From contig DAHUZB010000033.1 of assembly GCA_027306785.1 (NCBI GenBank), forward strand, positions 39,101 to 103,100: a stretch of 64,000 nucleotides of DNA. Direction: 5' to 3'. Of the stretch, positions 8,307 through 16,479 are shown piece by piece. A program made the translations under genes and the position numbers. Within the stretch, counting starts at the first letter, position 1. Each line of letters begins with the position of its first letter. The notes below the pieces were generated by a model. That model made no database searches. It had not been told where the DNA came from and saw only the letters and a program-made list of their open reading frames with translations. This stretch comes from Vulcanimicrobiota bacterium. GTDB lineage: Bacteria > Vulcanimicrobiota > Vulcanimicrobiia > Vulcanimicrobiales > Vulcanimicrobiaceae.

Positions 8307-10037
8307 ATGAAACGTGTCGTTGCCGCCGTCGCGGCTCTAGCACTCGCGGCGCTCGCCGCGCGCTCGTTCACGCTGCACGCGCGCGCCGCTACGCCGTCGC
8401 CCGGCTACCGTGCGATGGTCGTCACCGAGCAGCACCTCGCCTCGCAAGCGGGGATCGACGTGCTCGAGCGCGGAGGCAATGCGATCGATGCGGCGGTCGC
8501 GGTCGCGTACACGCTCGCGGTGGTCGATCCGTGCTGCGGCAATATCGGCGGCGGCGGCTTCATGCTCGTACGCATGCACGACGGCCGCGCGCGCTTCATC
8601 GATTTTCGCGAAAAAGCGCCGATGCGCGCCACGCGCGACATGTACCTCGACGCGCACGGAAACGTGGTGCCGATGCGCTCGCGTAAAGGGTGGCTCGCGA
8701 TCGGCGTGCCCGGCACCGTGATGGGCCTCGATCGCGCGCTGCACCAGTTCGGCACGATGCCGCGCGCCGCGGTGATGGCGCGTGCGATCGCGCTCGCGCG
8801 CGACGGCTTCGTACTGCAGCCGGGCGACCTGCTGCCGTTCAAAGGCGCGGCGAGCGAGGGCTACAGCGGACTCTATTCGTTCGAGAATCAGCCGAACGTG
8901 CGCGCCATCTGGATGCCGCACGGCAGATTTCCGTACGCGGGCGAGCGCATCGTGCAGACGAACCTCGCGCACACGCTCGAGCTGATCTCGAAGGACGGCA
9001 GCGCGGCATTCTACCACGGCCCGATCGCGCGCGCGGTCGTCGCCGCGAGCGAACGCAACGGCGGGCTGCTCACGATGAGTGATTTCGCGCACTACACGGT
9101 CGACGAATACGCGCCGACGACGTGCGGCTACCACGGGTACGAGATTCTCTCCGCGCCGCCGCCGAGTTCGGGCGGCGTGACGCTCTGCGAGATCCTCGAC
9201 ATCGTCGCGCCGTATCCGTTCTCGGCGTGGGGTTGGCACAGCGTGAAGGAGACGCACTATCTCATCGAGGCGGAGCGGCGTGCCTATGCCGACCGCAACG
9301 AGTATCTCGGCGATCCCACGTTCGTGAAGAATCCGGTCGCGCAATTGCTCGCGCCGGCCTATGCGGCGCATCTGCGCTCCACGATCGCGCCCGCCGCCGC
9401 GACGCCCTCGAAAGACGTGAAGCCGGGGCTGCACGTCACCGTGCACGAAAACAACGACACCACCCATATCTCGATCGTCGATGCACACGGGAACGCGGTG
9501 AGCATGACCTACACGATCAACGACTGGTTCGGCGCGGGCGTGATCGCGGGCAATACCGGCTTCTTCCTGAACGACGAGATGGACGACTTCACCTCGAAGC
9601 CCGGCGTACCGAACATGTACGGTCTCGTGCAGAACGAACGCAACGACATTCAGCCAGGCAAACGCCCGCTCTCGTCGATGTCGCCCACGATGGTACTGCG
9701 CGGCGGTAAACTCGTGATGGTGACGGGAAGCCCGGGCGGCTCGCGCATTCCCACGATCACGCTCGAGACGATCTTGAACGTGCTGGATTTCGGCATGAAC
9801 GCGCAGCAGGCGGTCGACGCGCCGCGCATCCACAATCAGTGGCTGCCCGACGAGATCCAGTACGAGCCGCATGCGTTCACCGCCGCGACGATGGCGACGC
9901 TGCGTGCCGACGGCTATGCGTTTAAAGAGATTCCGTTCTGGGGCTCGGCGCAGGCGATCGTGGTGAATCCGAATGGCACGCTGCAGGGCGGTACCGATCG
10001 GCGCCATCCCGCGGGAGCCGCGCTCGGCATTCGGTGA
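8307..10037 (+). CDS. ggt: Gamma-glutamyltranspeptidase
   Basis: A 576-aa exported N-terminal nucleophile hydrolase that cleaves the gamma-glutamyl bond of glutathione and related compounds. A signal peptide (MKRVVAAVAALALAALAAR) is followed by the large subunit (RGGNAIDAAVAVAYTLAVVDP, GGGGFMLVR). The autocleavage site is NDTTHISIVD, with the predicted catalytic Thr at residue 385. The small-subunit signature RPLSSMSPTMVLRGG and GSPGGSRIPT follows. The start at ATG 8307 has GGAGG 12 nt upstream. It overlaps the HNH gene by 4 nt (GTGA). Confidence 0.95.
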   Translation: MKRVVAAVAALALAALAARSFTLHARAATPSPGYRAMVVTEQHLASQAGIDVLERGGNAIDAAVAVAYTLAVVDPCCGNIGGGGFMLVRMHDGRARFIDFREKAPMRATRDMYLDAHGNVVPMRSRKGWLAIGVPGTVMGLDRALHQFGTMPRAAVMARAIALARDGFVLQPGDLLPFKGAASEGYSGLYSFENQPNVRAIWMPHGRFPYAGERIVQTNLAHTLELISKDGSAAFYHGPIARAVVAASERNGGLLTMSDFAHYTVDEYAPTTCGYHGYEILSAPPPSSGGVTLCEILDIVAPYPFSAWGWHSVKETHYLIEAERRAYADRNEYLGDPTFVKNPVAQLLAPAYAAHLRSTIAPAAATPSKDVKPGLHVTVHENNDTTHISIVDAHGNAVSMTYTINDWFGAGVIAGNTGFFLNDEMDDFTSKPGVPNMYGLVQNERNDIQPGKRPLSSMSPTMVLRGGKLVMVTGSPGGSRIPTITLETILNVLDFGMNAQQAVDAPRIHNQWLPDEIQYEPHAFTAATMATLRADGYAFKEIPFWGSAQAIVVNPNGTLQGGTDRRHPAGAALGIR

Positions 10038-10429
10038 CGAAGAGCCTCTCGCTGCTCGCCGCGTGCACGCTCGCGCACGGTGCCGTACCGGGCCGATGCG
10101 CGTGGTGCGGTGCCGAGTTGCCCAAGCGTCGTCGCACCTGGTGCAGCGACCGCTGCGGCGACGCGTTTTGGGCGAATCATTGGTGGTCGGTCGCGCGCCG
10201 CACCGTCCGGCGGCGCGATCGCTACCGCTGCAAACGCTGCGGTCACAAGCCTCCGGGTCGCACGCACCCTCGCTATCGCACGCTACGCAAGACCGATCGC
10301 CTGGAGGTCAACCACATCGTTCCCGCGCGCGGCGATCACCGTCGGCTGAGCTGCGCGCATCACCTGGAAAATCTGGAGACGCTCTGTCTCACCTGCCATA
10401 AAGCCTATACGAAGGAGCAGCGCGCATGA
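10034..10429 (+). CDS. HNH endonuclease-fold protein
   Basis: A 131-aa protein with two zinc-ribbon-like pairs, CAWCGAELP (about 22-25) and CSDRC, then CKRCG about residue 69. A classical HNH core follows: EVNHIVPARGD (first H), NLETLCLTCHKAYTKEQ (N and last H). The fold cleaves or binds nucleic acid with a divalent metal. It starts with GTG overlapping the ggt stop and ends overlapping the HAF gene by 4 nt, so all three are translationally coupled. It has no flanking repeats or intron signs, hence it is more likely a resident small HNH protein than a homing enzyme. Confidence 0.85.
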   Translation: MTKSLSLLAACTLAHGAVPGRCAWCGAELPKRRRTWCSDRCGDAFWANHWWSVARRTVRRRDRYRCKRCGHKPPGRTHPRYRTLRKTDRLEVNHIVPARGDHRRLSCAHHLENLETLCLTCHKAYTKEQRA

Positions 10430-11562
10430 TCTTCCCGGCGCTCACCTTGGCGGCCGCACTCTATCGCATCGTCGCGATACCGACGCCCACCGGCGTGACC
10501 TCGCATGCTTTCGCGATCAACGATCGCGGCGTCGTCGCCGGGCAGATGGGGCCGGGCGCTTTCACGTGGGACGGAACGCACCTCGTACGCTATCGTGCGG
10601 ACGCGTTCTACTACCTCGACGGTGACTACACGAGCGTCGCGGTCTCGATCGACGACCATGGGTTCGCCGTCGGCCGCGACGCGAGCTACCGGATGCTCAG
10701 CATGAGCGGACTCGAAGTCGCGACTGCGGTCACGTTTCGTCACGGCACGATGCGTTATCTCAATCGAAAGATGCCTTCGACGTTCGAAGCCGACGGCGTG
10801 AACGATGCGGGATGGATCGTCGGAGCCTCTGCCTATCGCGGTTTCGTGCGCAGGCCCAACGGTCGCTACGTGGAGGTCGAGCCGCTCTCGACTCGCCCCG
10901 AGTACAACGGCACGCGCGCGACCGCGATCGACGACGAGAACGATATCGTCGGCGCGACGACGATTCCGGTTCCTTGGGCGCTCGACGGTAACGATCCCAA
11001 CGGTCCGGAGGGCGTCTCGTCTCTGCCCGTTCATGCGTTCTTGCTGCACCTCGTCGGGAACTCGCAGCGCATGATCGATCTCGGTACGATCCCCGGCTTT
11101 CTCGATAGCTACGCGACGGCGATCGCGGAGGACGGTACCGTCGTCGGATTCAGCGGAAGCACCGCGGATCCGAAAACGGTTCAGATCGACGGACTGAGCC
11201 ATGCGTGGATGTGGTATCACGGGCGCATGAGCGATCTTGCCGCCCTCTCGATGCGCGATTCCAGCGCGGCCTTCGGCGTGAACGATCGCGGTATCGTGGT
11301 CGGCTGCGATTCGAGTAACGCCGGTTACCGGTGGGGCAATACGAGTCCCGACGACACGCTTGCGACGCTGACCGCGGTGCGCTGGGTCGACAAACGCATC
11401 CAAAATCTCAACACGCTCGTCGCTCCGGGGTCAGGATGGTATCTGAGTTGCGCTCGCGCCGTCTCGCGTAACGGAACGATCGTCGGCGAGGGCCTCGATC
11501 GCGGGATCGCGCGCGCCTTCATGCTCGTGCCGCGCGAGCGCCGCGGCGCCCATGCCGAGTAG
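10426..11562 (+). CDS. HAF-repeat exported protein
   Basis: A 378-aa protein made of repeated beta-propeller-like units, each with an 'INDRGVVAGQ' type core: SHAFAINDRGVVAGQ, VSIDDHGFAVGR, GVNDAGWIVGAS, AIDDENDIVGAT, AIAEDGTVVGFSG, GVNDRGIVVGCD, AVSRNGTIVGEG. This is the HAF extracellular repeat family, usually secreted, function unknown. A weak hydrophobic N-terminus (FPALTLAAALYRIVA) may be an export signal. The last repeat lies within 11431-11562, where the ligase gene also codes on the other strand, so the 3' overlap is real for this protein. Confidence 0.8.
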   Translation: MIFPALTLAAALYRIVAIPTPTGVTSHAFAINDRGVVAGQMGPGAFTWDGTHLVRYRADAFYYLDGDYTSVAVSIDDHGFAVGRDASYRMLSMSGLEVATAVTFRHGTMRYLNRKMPSTFEADGVNDAGWIVGASAYRGFVRRPNGRYVEVEPLSTRPEYNGTRATAIDDENDIVGATTIPVPWALDGNDPNGPEGVSSLPVHAFLLHLVGNSQRMIDLGTIPGFLDSYATAIAEDGTVVGFSGSTADPKTVQIDGLSHAWMWYHGRMSDLAALSMRDSSAAFGVNDRGIVVGCDSSNAGYRWGNTSPDDTLATLTAVRWVDKRIQNLNTLVAPGSGWYLSCARAVSRNGTIVGEGLDRGIARAFMLVPRERRGAHAE

Positions 11563-13290
11563 GATGAACCACATGACGCCGACCTTCGGATAGAGCGCCA
11601 TGCAGTCCACGATTTGGTGGAAGGCGAGCGCGATCGATCCGAGGCATGCGCCGAGCGCGAGCGGTTCGTTCGCTCGTCGTACGAAGGCGCCGATCGACGC
11701 AGCGACGAGCCCCGCGTAGGTCGCGAGGCCGAGCAGCCCCTGCTCGGCCAGCGCTTGGAAGAACGCACTGTTGGCATGCGTTCGCACGCCGGGCACAAAA
11801 CGCCCGACCGCGAGTTCGAAGTTTCCGGGCCCGATGCCGAGGAGCGGGTGCGCGCGCCACAGGCGGAACGCCGCGCTCCAGAGCTCGGTGCGCGAGCCGA
11901 GTCCGCCCGCGAACGCATCGCCGTGTCCGGCGAAGAGTGCCTGCAACGGCGCCGCTCCCGCGAACGCGGCGAACGCCGCGAGGGATGCCGCGAGATAGAG
12001 GCCGAGCGTCGCCGCGGCGGCGCGCCGCACGAGCGCGGGGCGAAGCGCGATTGCGAGCAGCAGCGCGAGTGCGATGAGCAGCGAGACGAACCCGGCACGC
12101 GAAAATGTGAGCGCACAGGCGAAGATGCCGAATCCGGCGGCGGCCCGCTCGAACGCTCGGCCGTCGCGGCGGAGCGCGAAGACGGCGAGCATGGGAACGA
12201 TCAGGCCGAGGAATCCCGCGAGTTGGTTGGGGCCTTCGAGCGGCCCGGCGATGCGCGGCACGGTGTGTCCGCCGATGAGCTCGGCTTGCGGCGCGCCGAG
12301 GCGCTCTTGCGCGAGCGCGGGGAGCATCACGGCGAGCGCGACGGTTACGAGAGCGACGCGTGCGATGCGCTCGTCGGGATCGAGTCGGTACGCCGCGTAG
12401 GCGACCAGCAGCGTCGCGAGATACTGCGCGCCCTTGAGCAGCTCTCGCAGTGCGGGCGCGTGCTGAGCCGCGTGCGGCGTCGAGAGCGCGAGCGAGATCA
12501 CGACCGCGAACTGCGCAGCGGCGAGGGTGACGAGCGCGGGCGACGCGCGCAGACCGCCGCGCAACGCGCGCGGCAGGAGCGCGGCCGCGACCGCGATCAG
12601 CGTCACCTTCGGCAGCGTGATCGTCGTGCCGTGCACGTAGGCGGCGATGAGGAACGGATCGGTGAGCAGCAGCGCCGCGAGTCCGTAGATCGGGCGGCGC
12701 AACGTCGCGCCGAAGATGACGAGCCCGGCGAGCGCGAGCAGGACGAAGGCGACGCGCGGCGGGAGCCACGGCTTGGGTGCCGGATCGAAGCGTTCGCCGC
12801 TGCGGGCGTTCAGAAACGCGACGTCGCGTATCAGAATGCTGAGTGCGCGCGGATCGTCGTTGAGGCCGCGCTCCTTCGGCACGAAGGTGCGGTCCGCGCG
12901 CAGGCTGATCTCGATCGTGCCGCGAGCCCCCGGCGGAAGATGAAAGGCTAGCTCCCGTTCGCCCGGCGCGATGCAGCAGATGCGCTGCTCCGGCATCGAG
13001 CCGATGCGCGCGCGCAGCGTCTCGCCGCCCGGTTCCCGCGCGAACGGGGGCAGATAGACGTTGAAGAGCAGGGTGTCGGCCTTCGGCGGCACCGTCACGC
13101 GCAGGCGCGCGGCCGGACCCATCCAGCAGCAGTTTCCGGGGTCGGTGCCGGGATAGAGGCCGTCGCGCACGTTCTCGCGCGTGAGACCGCTCGGATAGAT
13201 GCTCGGCGCCGATTGGGCGCGGACGCCGCCGACGCACGAGGCGACGAGAACGAGCGCGATCGCGATGACGCGCCGGATGAACCGCGGCAT
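11431..13290 (-). CDS. O-antigen ligase-like membrane protein with N-terminal periplasmic domain
   Basis: A 619-aa protein if started at ATG 13290; the longer ORF to 13458 runs into the divergent GT gene. A signal segment (FIRRVIAIALVLVASCVGGVRA) leads into a 150-residue exported domain with GLYPGTDPGNCCW, PARLRV-like strands and two CC pairs, followed by about ten membrane helices. The polytopic part contains GPLEGPNQLAGFLGLIVP and SRAGFVSLLIALALLL, typical of the Wzy/WaaL (O-antigen ligase, PF04932) family, with a large loop containing GSRTELWSAAFRLWRAHPLLGIGPGNFE. It probably transfers or polymerises lipid-linked glycans. The last 44 codons overlap the HAF gene antisense. The N-terminal domain resembles the lipoprotein encoded at 18425-18961. 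Confidence 0.8.
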   Translation of the reverse strand: MPRFIRRVIAIALVLVASCVGGVRAQSAPSIYPSGLTRENVRDGLYPGTDPGNCCWMGPAARLRVTVPPKADTLLFNVYLPPFAREPGGETLRARIGSMPEQRICCIAPGERELAFHLPPGARGTIEISLRADRTFVPKERGLNDDPRALSILIRDVAFLNARSGERFDPAPKPWLPPRVAFVLLALAGLVIFGATLRRPIYGLAALLLTDPFLIAAYVHGTTITLPKVTLIAVAAALLPRALRGGLRASPALVTLAAAQFAVVISLALSTPHAAQHAPALRELLKGAQYLATLLVAYAAYRLDPDERIARVALVTVALAVMLPALAQERLGAPQAELIGGHTVPRIAGPLEGPNQLAGFLGLIVPMLAVFALRRDGRAFERAAAGFGIFACALTFSRAGFVSLLIALALLLAIALRPALVRRAAAATLGLYLAASLAAFAAFAGAAPLQALFAGHGDAFAGGLGSRTELWSAAFRLWRAHPLLGIGPGNFELAVGRFVPGVRTHANSAFFQALAEQGLLGLATYAGLVAASIGAFVRRANEPLALGACLGSIALAFHQIVDCMALYPKVGVMWFILLGMGAAALARHEHEGARDPAIEALADDRSVTRDGASATQIPS

Positions 13291-13342
13291 GACGCAAGGT
13301 CGTTCTCGCGCGCGGGGCCAAATGCTTGCGTGAGGTCCCGCA

Positions 13343-14425
13343 TTGTCAGGTTCGTCCGTCACGCCCGAGCCGAAAGTCGTCTCGGTCGTGCTCAATTGGA
13401 ACGGATGGCTGGATACGATTGAGTGTCTGGAGAGTTTGCTGCGGGCCGAGTACCGCAATCATCAGATCGTCGTCTGCGATAACGGCTCGCACGATCACTC
13501 GGTCGAGCGTCTGACCGAATGGGCGGACGGTCTGCTCGACGTCACGGTCGTTCGCGACGGCTCCGCCGCATGGTCCTATCGTCCGGCGCCCAAACCCGTA
13601 TCCTACGCACTCTTCGGGAGCGCCGCCGAGGCCTTCGCCTCCGGCGACGCGCCGACCGAACGCATCGTCTTCATCCGCAACGGCGCGAATCTGGGCTACG
13701 CGGGCGGCAATAACATCGGCATGCGTTTTGCGGTCGAACGCCTGCGTGCCGCATACGTCTGGATTCTGAACAACGATACGATCGTCGAGCGCGGCGCGAT
13801 CGCGGCGCTCACCGATCAACTGGCGCTCGCACCGGATACCGCGATCCTCGGGTCGCGCCTGATGCGACACGGCGATCCGGTGACGATTCAAGCGCTCGGC
13901 GGCGGCGCGATCGATGCGCGTCGCGCGCGGGAGACGCAGATCGGGCGCGGCCGCACCACGCACGAATCCATCGACGAACGCATCGAGCTCGAGCACGTGG
14001 TCGGAGCGAGCATGTTCGTGCGCGCCGAAGCGTTCGCCGATGCGGGACCGATCGACGAGTCCTACTTTCTCTATCGCGAAGAGACCGATTGGTGCATCGA
14101 ACTACGCAAGCGCGGCTGGCGGCTCGCCTACTGTCCGGAGAGCGTCGTGTGGCACAAAGAGGGCCGGTCGTTCGGTTTCAAGAGCGTGCTGCACGACTAC
14201 TACGCGGTGCGTAACATGCTCTTTCTGATCGACAAGCATTATCCGCGCGAACTTCCTTTCGCGTTCGTCACCTCGTTCGTACGCGCGACCGCTCCGAAGC
14301 TCGCGCGGCTGCAATTCCGACGGCTCCGTTACGTGCTCAAAGCCTACGTCGACTTCTTACGGGGCGTTCGCGGAAAAACCGAAGTGAACCCGGACTTGTT
14401 CTACATGCTGGAGCGCGGCGTCTAG
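13343..14425 (+). CDS. GT2 family glycosyltransferase (rhamnosyltransferase type)
   Basis: A 360-aa inverting GT-A enzyme. It opens with VVSVVLNWNGWLDTIECLESLL and IVVCDNGSHD, then FIRNGANLGYAGGNNIGM and the metal-binding WILNNDTIV (DxD-like). Later VVGASMFVRAEAFADAGPIDESYFLYREETDWCIELRKRGW is the acceptor-side catalytic motif of WbbL-like enzymes. The start is TTG at 13343 with TGAGGT upstream. Its 3' end overlaps the convergent GT2-GT4 gene by 69 bp. Sugar donor unknown. Confidence 0.9.
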   Translation: MSGSSVTPEPKVVSVVLNWNGWLDTIECLESLLRAEYRNHQIVVCDNGSHDHSVERLTEWADGLLDVTVVRDGSAAWSYRPAPKPVSYALFGSAAEAFASGDAPTERIVFIRNGANLGYAGGNNIGMRFAVERLRAAYVWILNNDTIVERGAIAALTDQLALAPDTAILGSRLMRHGDPVTIQALGGGAIDARRARETQIGRGRTTHESIDERIELEHVVGASMFVRAEAFADAGPIDESYFLYREETDWCIELRKRGWRLAYCPESVVWHKEGRSFGFKSVLHDYYAVRNMLFLIDKHYPRELPFAFVTSFVRATAPKLARLQFRRLRYVLKAYVDFLRGVRGKTEVNPDLFYMLERGV

Positions 14426-16429
14426 CGCGCGCTCGACCAGCGGGGTGACCGCGGTGTCCTCGAACGTACGCGCGGCATCGTAACCGCCGTCGGCGATGCG
14501 GCGCCAGAGTTCTTCATCGTTGTAGATCGCGAGCAGCGCGTCGGCGAATTCCAGCGCATCTTCGCGTACGATCGCGCTGTGCCCGTCGGCGAGTCCGATG
14601 CCTTCGGCGCCGATCGCGGTCGTGACGACGGGAAGTCCGCGCGCGATGCTCTGCACGATCTTGCCCTTCATGCCGGCGCCGTAGCGTAGCGGCGCGGCGA
14701 AGACGCGAGCGCGGTCGATCAGCGTCTCGACGTGTTCCACGTATCCGGTTACGCGCACGCGCTCGCTCGCCAGGCGCAGCACGGCCGGGGTCGGATCGGC
14801 TCCCGCAAGCTCGACGCCGAGATCGGGAGCCCGCTCCCAGACGAGCGGCATGATTTCGCGCACGAGTCGAACGACGGCATCGACGTTCGGTTCGTGACTG
14901 TAGTTCCCGACGAAGAGCAGATCGCGCCGCGCGCCGTACGATACGCGCAGATCGGCGCGGCGTTCGACGATCGGCACCACGTGTGCGCCGATCCCACCCT
15001 CGGCGAGCACGACGGCGTCGGACTCACTCGTCACGACCGTCACTTCCGCCTTGCGTGCGAGATCGAGCTCGATGCTTTGCATCGCCTCCCAATGCGTCTC
15101 GGTTCCGCGCACGTCGCCTTCGCGGCGCCTGCGCACGAAGTGCAGATCGACGGTATCGTAAACGATCGGCGCGCGCACCGCGCTGCGCAGCACGGGCAGG
15201 TAGCGCGAGAGCACATCTGGCCGCGCGATCCACGCGACATCGATCGGGACCGGCAGCGCTCGCAGTGCCGCCTCCGCGTCGCCGCGATGCGGAATCACCT
15301 CGATCCCGAGTCGGCGCGCGCGCGCGGTATAGGGCTCGTACGCGCCGCCGTCGTGCGCGACGAAGATCACGTGCCACCCGAGCGCGCGTATCATCCGCAT
15401 GATCGCGAGCATGCGCCGCGCGCCCGCCGAGCGATCGTCGAACGGGACGAAGGAGTCCATCACGAGCGCCGTGCGCCGACCGGCGATGCGCCGCGCCGCG
15501 CGCTCGATCAGCAGATCGTCGGGCGGCAGGTGTCGGGCGAGATCCTCCTCCCAGCGCCGCACGAAACCGGCCGGTGCGGATCGCACCTCGGATGCGTCGT
15601 CGAAGCGGATCGCGACGGAGGCGGGTTCGTAGAGCACGCGATACCGCGCGCGATGCAGGCGCATCGCAAGCTCGAGCGCACAGGCGTTCGCGTCGGCGAG
15701 TTCTTCGGGCACGCCGCCGACCGCACGCACCGCGTCGATGCGCAGCAGCACGCTCGCGCAGGAGAACGCGTCGATCTCGCGCGGAAACGCGCTCGCGTGC
15801 GCACGCGTGTTCGCATCCGCGCCGAAGGGTGAGACGGAGCCGTCGCGCCAGATGATGCCGCCCGCGTGCACGGTGCGGCCGTTCGGAGCGCAGAGCCGCG
15901 AACCGACCGCCGCGATGCGCTCGTCACCCCGGCAGGCGGCGACGAGCGTGCCGAGCCAGTCGGGCGCCACGATCACGTCCTGATCGAGAAACGCGATGAA
16001 ACGTCCGCGTGCCGCCGCGACCGCGCGCGCGGCGCTGCGTCCGAAGCCGAGCGCCGCCTCGTGGTGCAGCACGGTGATGCCGGAGCAGGCGGCGAGATAG
16101 CTGCGTACGGCGTCGGGGGCGGCGTCGTCGACGACCATCACCTCGCAGGGCAATGCGTCCAACTGCCGCAGCAATGCGTTCAAGCACGAAGCCAGGCGCG
16201 TGCCGTGCTCGGTCGCGACGATCGCGACCGTGACCATCGGCGCGCGTCGGCGCGGAAAATAGACGGGGCCGGATCGCACCCGCTCCACGAGCGCTCGCCA
16301 CGCGCGCCGGCGGGCGCGTGCCTCGATGCGCGCGTTGAGCAGCTTGCGCAGGCGCGCGGAGGTGCGCGCCGCTAAGGCGCGCACGCCGTGCGTGCGGGCG
16401 ATGGTTCTCGCGCGCGCCAAGAACGACAT
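14357..16429 (-). CDS. Bifunctional GT2-GT4 glycosyltransferase
   Basis: A 690-aa fusion started at MSFLARARTIARTHG; an upstream in-frame extension would overlap the divergent GT-C gene. The GT2 domain (about 65-300) shows VTVAIVATEHGTRLASCLNALL, VVDDAAPD, FLDQDVIVAPDWL and AGGIIWRDG. The GT4-like domain (about 320-680) has VYDTVDLHFVRRRREGD, VGNYSHEPNVDAVV, and FAAPLRYGAGMKGKIVQSIARGLPVV. Such two-domain enzymes add two successive sugars. It is paralogous to the gene at 27308-29512 with the same domain order and the same GGIIWRDG motif. Its GT2 domain has SCASVLLRIDAVRAVGG but a weak acceptor motif, so one domain could be impaired. Confidence 0.85.
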   Translation of the reverse strand: MSFLARARTIARTHGVRALAARTSARLRKLLNARIEARARRRAWRALVERVRSGPVYFPRRRAPMVTVAIVATEHGTRLASCLNALLRQLDALPCEVMVVDDAAPDAVRSYLAACSGITVLHHEAALGFGRSAARAVAAARGRFIAFLDQDVIVAPDWLGTLVAACRGDERIAAVGSRLCAPNGRTVHAGGIIWRDGSVSPFGADANTRAHASAFPREIDAFSCASVLLRIDAVRAVGGVPEELADANACALELAMRLHRARYRVLYEPASVAIRFDDASEVRSAPAGFVRRWEEDLARHLPPDDLLIERAARRIAGRRTALVMDSFVPFDDRSAGARRMLAIMRMIRALGWHVIFVAHDGGAYEPYTARARRLGIEVIPHRGDAEAALRALPVPIDVAWIARPDVLSRYLPVLRSAVRAPIVYDTVDLHFVRRRREGDVRGTETHWEAMQSIELDLARKAEVTVVTSESDAVVLAEGGIGAHVVPIVERRADLRVSYGARRDLLFVGNYSHEPNVDAVVRLVREIMPLVWERAPDLGVELAGADPTPAVLRLASERVRVTGYVEHVETLIDRARVFAAPLRYGAGMKGKIVQSIARGLPVVTTAIGAEGIGLADGHSAIVREDALEFADALLAIYNDEELWRRIADGGYDAARTFEDTAVTPLVERALDAALQHVEQVRVHFGFSANAP

Positions 16430-16479
16430 GGCGCTTGCGTTGGAGGCCGGAGTCCCCGCACCCTTGAACACCGCGCGCC

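Noticed and set aside
8337..10007. A 556-aa open frame antisense to ggt
   Set aside because: Shadow of ggt without recognisable domains or a ribosome-binding site.
10034..10429. Homing endonuclease or intron-encoded HNH
   Set aside because: No interrupted host gene or intron/intein boundaries; the gene is cleanly coupled to its neighbours.
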